DNA of 64,000 nt from Exiguobacterium aurantiacum (lineage in GTDB: Bacteria; Bacillota; Bacilli; Exiguobacteriales; Exiguobacteriaceae): contig NZ_CP101462.1 of NCBI RefSeq assembly GCF_024362205.1, positions 338,501-402,500 of the forward strand. The letters run 5' to 3'. A program made the translations under genes and the position numbers. A model generated the notes under the pieces. It was given only the letters and a program-made list of their open reading frames with translations. It ran no database searches and was not told the DNA's origin. Shown in pieces: positions 26,110 to 34,656 of this stretch. The stretch's first letter is position 1, and each line of letters opens with the position of its first letter.

Positions 26110-26250
26110 ATGAAAAAGAAAGGTGCATTGGCCGCGTCGCTCTTGGCGACGGGCATCATCCTCGGAGCTTGCGGGGGAGCAGACGAAGAACCGATGAATA
26201 ACGAAGATACGGAAATGCAAGAAGATATGGATGAAGAGGAAGACGACTAA
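26110..26250 (+). CDS. Small acidic lipoprotein (46 residues)
   Basis: A short gene starting MKKKGALAASLLATG and reaching the lipobox LGAC at Cys21, followed by a mature peptide of only 26 residues that is almost entirely Asp, Glu, Asn and Met. AAGGGG precedes the ATG, and a perfect terminator follows the stop, so the gene is well framed. The processed product would be a lipid-anchored acidic tail on the outer membrane face. I do not know a family; similar tiny lipoproteins occur in Exiguobacterium-like genomes without assigned function. Confidence 0.8.
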   Translation: MKKKGALAASLLATGIILGACGGADEEPMNNEDTEMQEDMDEEEDD

Positions 26251-26256
26251 AAGAAC

Positions 26257-26280
26257 GGCCTAGAGCGGATGCTCTAGGCC
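26257..26280. terminator. Bidirectional terminator, small lipoprotein / EAL gene
   Basis: GGCCTAGAGC (26257-26266) pairs perfectly with GCTCTAGGCC (26271-26280), with A- and T-rich flanks. Confidence 0.85.
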
Positions 26281-26289
26281 TTCATTGCG

Positions 26290-27210
26290 TCAAAGCGAAT
26301 AAGGGGATGGCTTTCCGAAGTAATAGCCTTGGGCGAGGTCGAAGCCGAGTTCACGACAGACGTCGACTTCTTCGGCACGTTCGATGCCTTCGGCGAGAAT
26401 CGTGATGCCCATCGATTTGGTCAATTGACGTACATTTTTCAAGAATGCCCGTTTTTCGGCATCTTGGTCACAGAACGAGATATACGACCGATCGATCTTG
26501 ACATAGTCCGGTTCAAGCCGTTTCAACATATCGAGCGTCGAGAAGCCCGCGCCGACATCGTCGAGGGCGACTTTCATGCCGCGCTTCTTATATGTAGAGA
26601 ACACGTGTTGCAAGTGGGCCACGTCTTGCACCTTCTCCGTCTCGACGACTTCAAATATGAATCGGTCTGGACTGAGCCCGTAACGGTCAATAATCTCGAA
26701 CGTATGTTGCAGGCAATAGTCCGGGTTATAGATGGTCGACGGCAAGAAGTTGATGAACGTCTTCTCGTGCGGCGCGACGGCGTGATATGTCGCTTTGATC
26801 GCTTCGGCGCGAGCGCGTTGGTCGAGTTTGGAATGAAGGCCAAAACGGTTGGCGGCCCGGAACAGTTCGCCCGGTGAGACGTTGTTCTGGCTTCTAAGAA
26901 GGGCCTCATAACCGAATCGTTCGCCTGTATCGAGGTGGACGATTGGTTGCAGATGGCTCTCGAAGTCACCGTGTTGAATCAATTCGATTGTGTCGCGGTT
27001 GGCGATTTGTTCGAGCAGGTCGCTCGCCGAGACGAGGGCGGTTTGACGTTTCGTGGCCGGATCGACACAGTACACGTCTTCCTCGACAGTGGCGAGGCGA
27101 TGGGTCAATTCGTCGAACGAATCGTACGGATGGGGCTTGTCATTGACGACGACGAGGCCTCGTTCAAAAAATGGGATAGTCGTGGAGCAGGCGGTACAAG
27201 GAGACCACAT
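26290..27210 (-). CDS. EAL-domain cyclic di-GMP phosphodiesterase with N-terminal CxxC segment
   Basis: A 306-residue protein. Residues from about 78 to the end form an EAL domain with its active-site residues in place: FGYEALLR, INFLPST, FEVVETEKV, ALDDVGAGFS, YVKIDRS, LAEGIE and AQGYYFGKP. It should hydrolyse c-di-GMP to pGpG. The first 75 residues start MWSPCTACSTTIPF, a CxxC motif followed by a small domain that I cannot name; no membrane helix or GGDEF domain is present. AAAGGAGGG precedes the ATG. It lies divergent from speE across a 200-base region containing an 11-bp tandem repeat. Confidence 0.92.
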   Translation of the reverse strand: MWSPCTACSTTIPFFERGLVVVNDKPHPYDSFDELTHRLATVEEDVYCVDPATKRQTALVSASDLLEQIANRDTIELIQHGDFESHLQPIVHLDTGERFGYEALLRSQNNVSPGELFRAANRFGLHSKLDQRARAEAIKATYHAVAPHEKTFINFLPSTIYNPDYCLQHTFEIIDRYGLSPDRFIFEVVETEKVQDVAHLQHVFSTYKKRGMKVALDDVGAGFSTLDMLKRLEPDYVKIDRSYISFCDQDAEKRAFLKNVRQLTKSMGITILAEGIERAEEVDVCRELGFDLAQGYYFGKPSPYSL

Positions 27211-27261
27211 AGGATCCCTCCTTTCAAATGATAGAAGTACTCTCTCTTTACTTTATCGGAT

Positions 27262-27283
27262 AAAACTCACATAAAACTCACAT
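27262..27283. repeat. Two perfect tandem 11-bp repeats upstream of the EAL gene and speE
   Basis: AAAACTCACAT occurs twice in a row (27262-27272 and 27273-27283). The 11-bp period places both copies on the same helix face, as expected of a response-regulator site. Confidence 0.6.
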
Positions 27284-27310
27284 GTCAGGACAAATAAATA
27301 AAAAAATCGT

Positions 27311-27337
27311 GCAAAATGCGGACAGTTTTTGTATACT
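27311..27337 (+). promoter_or_regulatory. Candidate speE promoter
   Basis: The -10 TATACT at 27332-27337 is clear; the -35 is weak. The start codon follows 79 bases later. Confidence 0.4.
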
Positions 27338-27415
27338 TCCTATCGTATGAATAAGAAGCGCCTCAAAACGCCACTCGCATACGAACAACTTTTTGAACAG
27401 AAAGGGGTTCTATCG

Positions 27416-28255
27416 ATGGACCAAAAATTAAAATTATGGTTTACGGAGCACCAGACAGAAGATTACGGGATCACGTTCCGTGTAAACCACGTTTATGAGA
27501 GCGAACAAACGGAGTTTCAACGACTAGAAATGGTCGAAACGGACGAGTTCGGAACAATGTTGTTACTTGACGGAATGGTCATGACGACGGATAAGGACGA
27601 ATTCGTCTATCACGAGATGGTGGCTCACGTCCCACTCTTTACGCACCCGAATCCGAAGCATGTGCTCGTAGTCGGCGGCGGAGACGGCGGCGTCATCCGT
27701 GAGATTATGAAACACCCATCAGTCGAAAAAGCAGTTCTCGTCGACATCGACGGGAAAGTCATTGAATATTCGAAGAAATACTTACCAAATATCGCAGGCG
27801 AACTCGACAACCCGCGCGTTGAAGTCATCGTCGGCGACGGCTTCATGCATATCGCCGAGTCAGAGAACGAGTACGACGTCATCATGGTCGACTCGACAGA
27901 ACCGGTCGGCCCAGCGGCCAACTTGTTCACGAAAGGATTCTACGCCGGAATCTCGAGAGCGCTTAAAGAAGATGGGATCTTCGTCGCACAGACGGACAAC
28001 CCATGGTTCACGCCAGAGCTCATCCAAACGGTTCAACGTGACGTGAAAGAGATCTTCCCGATCACGAAGCTCTACACAGCGAACGTACCGACGTACCCGA
28101 GCGGCATGTGGACGTTCACAATCGGTTCGAAGCAATATGACCCGGAAGCAGTGGCTCCGGAGCGTTTCCACGACATCGAGACGAAGTACTACACGCCGAA
28201 GCTTCACAATGCGGCATTCGTCCTTCCTAAATTCGTGGAGGACTTGACGAAATGA
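27416..28255 (+). CDS. speE: Spermidine synthase
   Basis: A 279-residue aminopropyltransferase that uses decarboxylated SAM and putrescine. [17 protein letters not shown] is the nucleotide-binding loop, the acidic pocket is seen in VLVDIDGKV and VGDGFMH, and [11 protein letters not shown] holds the catalytic Asp. ATG 27416 follows GAAAGGGG; in-frame codons further upstream lack a site. Its stop overlaps the speB start by ATGA. Length and order match the Bacillus speE-speB operon. Confidence 0.97.
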   Translation: MDQKLKLWFTEHQTEDYGITFRVNHVYESEQTEFQRLEMVETDEFGTMLLLDGMVMTTDKDEFVYHEMVAHVPLFTHPNPKHVLVVGGGDGGVIREIMKHPSVEKAVLVDIDGKVIEYSKKYLPNIAGELDNPRVEVIVGDGFMHIAESENEYDVIMVDSTEPVGPAANLFTKGFYAGISRALKEDGIFVAQTDNPWFTPELIQTVQRDVKEIFPITKLYTANVPTYPSGMWTFTIGSKQYDPEAVAPERFHDIETKYYTPKLHNAAFVLPKFVEDLTK

Positions 28256-29133
28256 TTAAACGTTTCGATGAAGCCTACTCAGGCAAAGTGTTCATCGCGA
28301 GCCTGCCAGAAGTCGCAGACGCGAAGACGGTCCTTTACGGCATGCCGATGGACTGGACGGTCAGTTTCCGCCCGGGCTCACGTTTCGGTCCGAACCGGAT
28401 TCGTGAAGTGTCAATCGGACTTGAAGAGTACAGCCCGTATCTCGACGGAGACTTGAGTGAAGCCGCCGTCTATGACGCCGGTGACATCCCGCTTCCGTTC
28501 GGGAACGCCCAAAAGTCGCTCGACATGATCGAGTCGTTCGTCAAAGACGTCATCCAAGCAGGCAAGTTCCCGCTCGGTATGGGTGGGGAACACCTCGTCA
28601 CATGGCCGGTCATCAAGGCGATGCATGATGCGTACGGCGACGACTTCGTCATTCTTCACTTCGATGCGCATACGGATCTCCGTGATGAATACGAAGGTGA
28701 GCCGTTGTCGCACTCGACACCGCTCAAAAAAGCGGCCAACTTGATTGGACCATCGAACTGCTACTCGTTCGGAATTCGTTCTGGGATGAAAGAAGAGTTC
28801 GACTGGGTCAAAGAAGTCGGTTATAACATGTATAAATATGAAGTGATCGAACCGCTTAAACGCGTGTTGCCGACGCTCGCCGGGAAGAAAGTGTACGTCA
28901 CGATCGACATCGACGTCCTCGATCCATCGGCTGCGCCGGGAACGGGCACGCAAGAGATCGGCGGCATCACGACGAAAGAATTGCTTGAAGCGGTCCACGC
29001 CATCGCGAACGCTGACGTCGACGTCATCGGAGCCGACCTCGTCGAAGTGTCACCGGCCTATGACCAGTCGGACATGACGGCCATCGCCGCCGCGAAGATC
29101 CTTCGCGAGATGATGATCGGGTTCGTGAAGTAA
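28252..29133 (+). CDS. speB: Agmatinase
   Basis: A 293-residue ureohydrolase giving putrescine and urea from agmatine. The two-manganese site is complete: [18 protein letters not shown] and [22 protein letters not shown]. It is translationally coupled to speE, so putrescine is made and used in one operon. The arginine decarboxylase that supplies agmatine is not in this window. A small MpsC-type gene follows after 2 bases. Confidence 0.97.
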   Translation: MIKRFDEAYSGKVFIASLPEVADAKTVLYGMPMDWTVSFRPGSRFGPNRIREVSIGLEEYSPYLDGDLSEAAVYDAGDIPLPFGNAQKSLDMIESFVKDVIQAGKFPLGMGGEHLVTWPVIKAMHDAYGDDFVILHFDAHTDLRDEYEGEPLSHSTPLKKAANLIGPSNCYSFGIRSGMKEEFDWVKEVGYNMYKYEVIEPLKRVLPTLAGKKVYVTIDIDVLDPSAAPGTGTQEIGGITTKELLEAVHAIANADVDVIGADLVEVSPAYDQSDMTAIAAAKILREMMIGFVK

Positions 29134-29135
29134 CG

Positions 29136-29504
29136 ATGCCGAAAAAAGGTCAGCTCGAGATGGAGCTGAGTGCTCGCATCACCCAATGGGAGAAAGAGTA
29201 TCTCGGACGCGGCTCCTTGACGTGTAAAGCAGACCTGCTCCGCGACTTGGCCATCGTGACGCTCCAAGGCGTCTTGACCCCGGCCGAGTACGAACTGGCC
29301 GCCAAGTCGGCCGGACGCGAGCAATTGAAGAAGTACCGCAACAACCTTGTCGAATCAGGACGGGCTCAGCTCGAGACGATTTTGTATGACGTGCTCGGTC
29401 GGCGTCTCGTCTCGCTCCATACGGATATCAGTACGAAGACGGGGGAACGCCTCATCGTCTTTCGACTTGATGCTCCGTGGGATGGCGGGATTGACAAGCC
29501 GTGA
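29136..29504 (+). CDS. DUF2294/MpsC-family small protein
   Basis: A 122-residue protein with the DUF2294 pattern: KGQLEMELSARITQWEKEYLGRG, GVLTPAEYELA, GREQLKKYRN and VSLHTDISTKTGERLIVFRL. In S. aureus the MpsC protein of this family belongs to a membrane-potential and bicarbonate-supplying system. It follows speB by 2 bases without a clear binding site, so coupling is likely. The next gene downstream is an SbtA-like bicarbonate permease, so two proteins linked to bicarbonate supply may be neighbours. Its 3' end carries the promoter of that permease. Confidence 0.82.
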   Translation: MPKKGQLEMELSARITQWEKEYLGRGSLTCKADLLRDLAIVTLQGVLTPAEYELAAKSAGREQLKKYRNNLVESGRAQLETILYDVLGRRLVSLHTDISTKTGERLIVFRLDAPWDGGIDKP

Positions 29505-29519
29505 CGACATTTTTAAACT
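29491..29519 (+). promoter_or_regulatory. Promoter of the SbtA-like permease leader
   Basis: A perfect -35 TTGACA (29491-29496), a 17-base spacer and TAAACT (29514-29519), overlapping the end of the MpsC-type gene. Transcription would begin near 29,526 and give a leader of about 170 bases. Confidence 0.65.
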
Positions 29520-29525
29520 AGAAGC

Positions 29526-29696
29526 AGAGACGGTTCAGGATTGGTGGTGTCCGCGAGACATCCCCGTCGTCCTGTCCCGGAGCTGACGAACTAAAAACCC
29601 GACAGTTGTCGGCTAGACGGAGCGAACGTGTTCGAGCCGTCGGCATGCAGCGCACACCTTTCTTTGGTGTGCGCTTTTGTCGTCTAGGAGGAAAAG
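29526..29696 (+). promoter_or_regulatory. Structured 5' leader ending in an intrinsic terminator (putative riboswitch or attenuator)
   Basis: The leader folds into successive elements: an arm with CAGGA/TCCTG (29536-29540/29570-29574) enclosing GGTGTC/GACATC (29546-29551/29557-29562); CCGAC/GTCGG (29599-29603/29608-29612); GACGG-AG-CGAAC closed by GTTCG-AG-CCGTC (29616-29641), with a symmetric AG/AG internal loop; then the terminator AGCGCACACC/GGTGTGCGCT (29649-29658/29666-29675) with TTTT. The ribosome binding site begins 9 bases after it. This matches the aptamer-plus-terminator layout. It does not match the TPP, SAM, cobalamin, lysine, M-box, ydaO or fluoride consensus as I know them. Confidence 0.55.
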
Positions 29697-30647
29697 ATGG
29701 AACTATTGACGTTTTTGATGACGAGTGCCCCGGTGCTCCTATTTGTGACAGGTGTGATTGCTGCTCTCGGCAAGTCGAATTTGAAGATTCCTGAGTCACT
29801 CAGTATCACGCTCAACTTATACTTATTGCTCGCGATTGGATTGAAAGGAGGGATGGGACTCGCCTCGGTGTCAATGGACGAGTTGGCGCTCCCGCTCGCC
29901 GTGACGCTCGTGCTCGGTCTCGTGTTGCCGCTCGTTGCGTTCGGTCTCGGAGCGCTCTTGAAGTTCACGTTCCCGGAACGAATCGCGATGGCGGCGACGT
30001 TTGGGTCAGTTTCGCTCGTGACGTATGTCGCGGCGACCGCCCAGCTCGAACGCCTCGGCATCGCGTATGAACCGTTCATGACGACGCTCGTCGTCGTCCT
30101 CGAAATCCCGGGTCTCGTCGTCGCGCTGTTGTTATACAATCAGAGCCGTGTCCTTGGAATCACGGCCGCACCGACCCAATCGCTCACCGTCATCCGCGAC
30201 AGCCTGCTCTCCAAGAGCATCTTGCTTTTATTGGCCGGCCTCATCGTCGGCCTCGTCACGCCGGACACATCGGCATTGACCCCATTTTTCGTCGACTTGT
30301 TCCCAGGGGTGTTGTTGTTGTTCTTACTCAGCCTCGGCGTAAAGGTCGGGCATCAACTGAAGACGGTACCGTCGTACGGGGTGAAGTTTTTAGTCATCGG
30401 GATGACGTTCCCGCTCGTCGGTGCGGGCATCGGCTTCTTCGCGGCCGGGATGGCCGGACTATCGGACGGGGGGACGATCCTGCTCATGACGCTCGCGGCG
30501 AGCGGATCGTATATCGCGGCACCGGCCATGCTCCAGGCGTCGGTACCTGAGGCGGAGCCGTCGTTTTATTTGACGCTCGCCCTCGCCGTCACGTTCCCGT
30601 TCAACCTGCTCGTCGGCATCCCGTTGTTCATTTCCATCGTTACCTGA
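29697..30647 (+). CDS. SbtA-like sodium-dependent bicarbonate permease family protein
   Basis: A 316-residue membrane protein with about ten helices, matching the DUF897/SbtA family of sodium-dependent bicarbonate transporters: LNLYLLLAIGLKGGMGLA, FGSVSLVTYVAATAQLERLG, EIPGLVVALLLY and LMTLAASGSYIAAPAMLQASVPEAEPSFYLTLAL. The substrate is inferred from the family and from the neighbouring MpsC-type gene. AGGAGGAAAAG sits at an ideal distance from the ATG. Expression seems to depend on read-through of the terminator in the preceding leader. Confidence 0.85.
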   Translation: MELLTFLMTSAPVLLFVTGVIAALGKSNLKIPESLSITLNLYLLLAIGLKGGMGLASVSMDELALPLAVTLVLGLVLPLVAFGLGALLKFTFPERIAMAATFGSVSLVTYVAATAQLERLGIAYEPFMTTLVVVLEIPGLVVALLLYNQSRVLGITAAPTQSLTVIRDSLLSKSILLLLAGLIVGLVTPDTSALTPFFVDLFPGVLLLFLLSLGVKVGHQLKTVPSYGVKFLVIGMTFPLVGAGIGFFAAGMAGLSDGGTILLMTLAASGSYIAAPAMLQASVPEAEPSFYLTLALAVTFPFNLLVGIPLFISIVT

Positions 30648-30651
30648 ACGA

Positions 30652-30684
30652 AAGCCCTGTCTCGTCACGAGACAGGGCTTGTTT
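30652..30684. terminator. Bidirectional terminator
   Basis: AAGCCCTGTCTCG pairs with CGAGACAGGGCTT (30652-30680, tight loop), followed by GTTTT. It serves the convergent permease and repeat-protein genes. Confidence 0.9.
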
Positions 30685-31436
30685 TATTGAGTGATCGTCT
30701 GTTCTTCCATACATTTCAACGCCGCCGTCCAACTGCCGAACAGGGCATTGATCGTCGACGTGCTCGGCACGTTGCGTCCTTCGGCCCATTTCCGGTAATG
30801 CAAGATGCTGAAGTGGGACAATTCGTGTTTCGCGACGCGGAGTGCCTCGATGACGTCTTCTTCGTCCCATTTCCGTTTCGGCGGGGCGATATCGAGGACA
30901 AACAAGGCGTAGCTCCACGATCCGTACTTCCGGGCGATTGTCGCGACTGTCGGATAACCGCGCTCTTGGGCCCAGATGGCGTAGTGCTGGGACGTGAGGC
31001 GTTCGAGCTCTTCGGACGCTTCAATCAAGGCTTGAATGATGCGCTCTTCATTGTTTTTCGCGGCGGTCGTCTGAAGTTTCGCTTCCCGGAGCGCGTTCGA
31101 CCAAGAGCCGAACCGGCTGCTGATCAACGTGAGCGACGGCGATCGTGTCACTTTCGACCATTCCCGATACGTTTGACTCGTGAAGAGGGGTAACTCCTCG
31201 GCGGCTTGATTCAACGCGCGGAGGATATCTTCATCGGAGTAATAATGAAACGACATTTGGATTTGGGCGGCGGCGAGCGCCTCGCGCCAAGACCCGAACT
31301 GATGGATGACGGTGGAAAGGGACGGAACGTTTTTAGTTTGTGACCATACGCTGTACCGTTTCGAATCGAGCTCGGCATGTTCTTGAGCAGCTAACTGCAA
31401 CGCTTGTACGATTTGAGGGCGTGTCCATTTTTTCAT
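30684..31436 (-). CDS. Protein made of four homing-endonuclease-associated (HNH_repeat) units
   Basis: A 250-residue protein built of four units of about 57 residues. Each has the shape (I/V)(x)xAL...A...L(T/S)...Y..W......PS...I...(F/Y)GSW..AL, the pattern of the repeat found beside HNH endonucleases (Pfam HNH_repeat). GSW occurs four times: HQFGSWREAL, SRFGSWSNAL, RKYGSWSYAL and ALFGSWTAAL. No nuclease domain is present. Such helical units are thought to bind DNA, so it may be a DNA-binding regulator. The start ATG 31436 has AAAGGAG upstream; an in-frame upstream ATG lacks one. Confidence 0.72.
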   Translation of the reverse strand: MKKWTRPQIVQALQLAAQEHAELDSKRYSVWSQTKNVPSLSTVIHQFGSWREALAAAQIQMSFHYYSDEDILRALNQAAEELPLFTSQTYREWSKVTRSPSLTLISSRFGSWSNALREAKLQTTAAKNNEERIIQALIEASEELERLTSQHYAIWAQERGYPTVATIARKYGSWSYALFVLDIAPPKRKWDEEDVIEALRVAKHELSHFSILHYRKWAEGRNVPSTSTINALFGSWTAALKCMEEQTITQ

Positions 31437-31854
31437 CTTGGTGTCTCTCCTTTGGAGGGAGACGCAGCGAGCGTCTCGGAAGGTCTCTTGGTGTGAATGA
31501 ACAGCTTGTATTGGTTGAAGAGTCAACGAGCTAGTCAAAAAGAATGCTTACGATCGATTTCTACCTCCTTATGCGATGTTTTAGCAAGGTGCAAAATAAT
31601 GTAAACGATACCCAATTCGGGTTATATGTATTTCCATTTCCCGTTTGTCTGACAATTATTCATTATGTGAATGAAATCATGATAATAATTTCGTGAACTC
31701 CTTTTTCTCATCTATGTCGTTAATGAGAAAAAGCTTGTCTTATCTTTAAATTTGTTGAGGAGAGTCGGGTAGTTTACTAGCATCGACGCATCTTTTGCGC
31801 ATTCCAACTTACACCACGAACGAACAACTCAGACTCTTGGAGGTGCGAACTACC
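31437..31854. other. 418-base intergenic region ahead of the glycan cluster
   Basis: No gene is seen. It carries a perfect 11-bp inverted repeat CTTTTTCTCAT (31701-31711) / ATGAGAAAAAG (31723-31733), a smaller dyad ATTCA-N5-TGAAT near 31,663-31,677, and a partial cre match TGTAAACGATACCC near 31,600. It must hold divergent promoters for the repeat protein and the glycan genes; none is clear. It is more AT-rich than its surroundings. Confidence 0.6.
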
Positions 31855-33774
31855 ATGGCAACACTCGTGAACGTCTATCGGAAGAACCAACGCAATTTGC
31901 TCTTTTTATGTCTCGACATCTTGATCGTCTCATTTGTCCTGTACGCGACGTTTGAACTGATGTTCTCCACGATCACGTCGTACGCGGCAGTTGCATCGAG
32001 CGAGATGCTGACGATGGTCGCCATCAAAATCGTCAGCTTCAGCCTCGTCGGGAGCGTCTTGAAGATTCATCGCATCGACTGGCGCTACGCCTCCATCCAT
32101 GAGATGAAACAAGTCGCCATCGCCTTACTGAGCAGTGACTTGGTGTTGTACGCCTACAACCAGTTCCACTTCGGGGCTGGTCTTGGCATCATCATCGCCG
32201 TCCAAGGGTTGCTCGCATTCAACTTGATTTTGTTCACCCGCTTCTTAGCCCGCAACCATGTGTTCGACGTGTTCAAACCGCATTCGAACCATCCGGGACG
32301 CAAAGCACTCATCATTGGAGCCGGGGATTCCGGGCAGTTGATTGTCCGCGAGTTGAAAGAACATCGGACGACCGTCCTGCACGTCGTCGGTCTGCTCGAC
32401 GACAATCCGCAGTTACAGGCGCTCTATGTCCACGGCGTTCCGGTGCTCGGGATGACAGATGATTTAGAACGCATCATTCAAGAACATGGCATCGAAGTGG
32501 TAATCTTGGCCATTCCAAGCTTGCCTTATGCCCGGCGTCTCGCCTTGCTGAAACGGATTGAGAAGACAGGGGCCGAATCACACGCCTTGCCAATGATTTC
32601 AGAACTCGCGACTGGAAAAATCTCCATCAATGAGATTCGTGAGGTGAAAATCGAGGAATTGCTCGGACGCGAACCGGTTCAATTGGACATATCTGGAATA
32701 TCTAGACATGTCGAAGGGGCGACCGTGCTCGTCACAGGCGCCGGTGGGTCAATCGGTTCGGAGTTGTGCCGTCAATTGATCAAGTTCGCGCCGGCTGAAA
32801 TGATTCTCCTCGGTCACGGGGAGAACAGTATTTACTTGATCGAGCGAGAGTTGCGCGGGCTCGGTACGGAGACGATCCTTCATCCGGTCATCGGTGACGT
32901 GCAAGACGAGGAAAGGCTCGAAGATGTGTTCCGCACGTATAAACCGGACATCGTCTATCATGCCGCCGCCCATAAACACGTCCCACTCATGGAAGACAAC
33001 CCACTCGAAGCCGTCAAAAACAATGTTTACGGGACAAAACACATGGTCGATGTCGCGGCCCGGCATAAAGTGAGCCGCTTCATCATGGTCTCGACGGATA
33101 AAGCGGTCAACCCGACGAACGTGATGGGGTCGACGAAACGAATTGCCGAGATGGTCGTTCAAGAGAAAGCTCGAACGAGTGAGACGATCTTTGCGGTCGT
33201 ACGCTTCGGAAACGTATTAGGCAGTCGCGGCTCGGTCGTGCCGCTGTTTAAAGAACAGATTCTCCGAGGTGGACCGGTCACCGTCACCGATCCCGAGATG
33301 ACCCGCTATTTCATGACCATCCCGGAGGCGAGCCGTCTCGTCATCCAAGCGAGTGTCTTATCACGAGGCGGCGAAGTATTCGTCCTCGATATGGGTGAAC
33401 CGGTCAAGATCATCGATTTGGCGAAGAAAATGATTGAGTTGAGCGGATTCACGACCGAACAGATCGGCATCGCGGTCACCGGGATTCGACCGGGTGAGAA
33501 GTTGTATGAGGAGCTGCTCGCCGCGAGTGAACTTTGTCCGGAAGCGAACGTCTTCCCGAAAATTTTTGTCGGGCAAACCCGTCCCTTCAAAACCGTGGCT
33601 TCCGTCCTGCATCTCATTGAGACGTTACGGGATGACCGGGAAGCTTTGACGTACCTGTTGCTCTTTATCGCCAACAGTGACGATCTTGATCGAGACATCG
33701 ATCGCCTCTTCACGCACGGTGTGAAGCGGATGCGTCCTCATATCGCCGAGCCGCGTCTCGCTGATGGAAATTGA
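31855..33774 (+). CDS. Nucleotide-sugar 4,6-dehydratase, membrane form (EpsC/CapD/PglF type)
   Basis: A 639-residue enzyme of surface polysaccharide synthesis. Four membrane helices (about 20-130) precede a CoA-binding-like Rossmann domain (from about 145, KALIIGAGDSGQLIVREL) and a C-terminal SDR domain (from about 285, VLVTGAGGSIGSELCRQL, YHAAAHKHVPLMEDNP, VSTDKAVNPTNVMGSTKR, VRFGNVLGSRGSV). Such proteins convert UDP-GlcNAc to the 4-keto-6-deoxy sugar, the step before the aminotransferase found two genes on. TTGGAGGTG lies before ATG 31855. Confidence 0.93.
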   Translation: MATLVNVYRKNQRNLLFLCLDILIVSFVLYATFELMFSTITSYAAVASSEMLTMVAIKIVSFSLVGSVLKIHRIDWRYASIHEMKQVAIALLSSDLVLYAYNQFHFGAGLGIIIAVQGLLAFNLILFTRFLARNHVFDVFKPHSNHPGRKALIIGAGDSGQLIVRELKEHRTTVLHVVGLLDDNPQLQALYVHGVPVLGMTDDLERIIQEHGIEVVILAIPSLPYARRLALLKRIEKTGAESHALPMISELATGKISINEIREVKIEELLGREPVQLDISGISRHVEGATVLVTGAGGSIGSELCRQLIKFAPAEMILLGHGENSIYLIERELRGLGTETILHPVIGDVQDEERLEDVFRTYKPDIVYHAAAHKHVPLMEDNPLEAVKNNVYGTKHMVDVAARHKVSRFIMVSTDKAVNPTNVMGSTKRIAEMVVQEKARTSETIFAVVRFGNVLGSRGSVVPLFKEQILRGGPVTVTDPEMTRYFMTIPEASRLVIQASVLSRGGEVFVLDMGEPVKIIDLAKKMIELSGFTTEQIGIAVTGIRPGEKLYEELLAASELCPEANVFPKIFVGQTRPFKTVASVLHLIETLRDDREALTYLLLFIANSDDLDRDIDRLFTHGVKRMRPHIAEPRLADGN

Positions 33775-33804
33775 ACGTCATAACGAGTGAAGAGGGGGAG
33801 AACG

Positions 33805-34656
33805 ATGGACGATCAAACGGTGCTTATCGTCGGAGTAGCCAGTTTCCAAGGGTTTCATATCGCACGTCGGCTGTTGCAAGAAGGATTTGACGTCGTCGGA
33901 ATCGACGATGAAGGGCGGCATAAGACACGAATCGCCAAACAGCGGCTCTACGTTCTCACCCACCCGCAGTTCCATTTGATTCGCTCCACGCTCGCGAACA
34001 AGACGGCCATGCGCAGCGTCTTGAATCGGCATGAACCAAGGCATATCATCTTATGTTCGACCCGTCGTCATAGTGACAGGGATGAGCTGCTTGAACGCTA
34101 CGAGTTGATGAAACGCTATATCGCCATCCAGACGAAGCGGGTCCCAGTCGAATCGTTCATCACGTTCGATTTGCCTGTGAAACAGGAGAACGGGGAACGT
34201 CCGGTGATCCACTTGTTCACAGAAGACGTCTTCGGACCTTGGGACGATACCTCGACGCTAGTATCCAAGGCGATCGTCGCCGTCGACCGCGGTGTCCGAC
34301 TCTCCGGGTATTACGCGACGGACATCCTCAACGTCTCCTATATCGATGACGTCGTCGAGTCGGTCGTGCGGTTGCTGCGCTTGATTCAAACCGGGATGTC
34401 ACCCGTCGGCTATTTTCAAATCCCGGCCTCAGACTACGTGAACGTCCAGACGTTACTGTCCGACATCGGGCATATCCTCAACAAGTCGGCGAAGACGTCG
34501 CTGCCGATGCGAGAGTCGGTGCTCCGACAGTCAGACGTTCCGACGCTCGACACGCTCATCGGCTTCAGCCCGAGTACATCACTGTATGAAGGACTCGAGC
34601 AAGTCGTCGACTGGTATATCTCGTATAAAAACATGATGAAGGAGGGCATCAAATGA
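33805..34656 (+). CDS. Divergent NAD-dependent epimerase/dehydratase-like protein
   Basis: A 283-residue extended-SDR protein. The Rossmann opening is altered (LIVGVASFQGFHIARRLLQEGFDVVGIDDE, where GxxGxxG would be usual), and the YxxxK catalytic pair is not recognisable; HSDRDELLERYELMKRY stands in its place. FTEDVFGPWDDTSTLVSKAI and LNVSYIDDVVESVVRLL are like UDP-glucuronate epimerases (CapI/WbpP). The fold is likely retained while activity is doubtful. Its stop overlaps the next start by ATGA. GAGGGGGAG precedes ATG 33805. Confidence 0.78.
   Translation: MDDQTVLIVGVASFQGFHIARRLLQEGFDVVGIDDEGRHKTRIAKQRLYVLTHPQFHLIRSTLANKTAMRSVLNRHEPRHIILCSTRRHSDRDELLERYELMKRYIAIQTKRVPVESFITFDLPVKQENGERPVIHLFTEDVFGPWDDTSTLVSKAIVAVDRGVRLSGYYATDILNVSYIDDVVESVVRLLRLIQTGMSPVGYFQIPASDYVNVQTLLSDIGHILNKSAKTSLPMRESVLRQSDVPTLDTLIGFSPSTSLYEGLEQVVDWYISYKNMMKEGIK

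Noticed and set aside
31598..31612. cre-like TGTAAACGATACCC before the glycan cluster
   Set aside because: It deviates at the central Y and at the last position, and no promoter is nearby; kept only as a remark.
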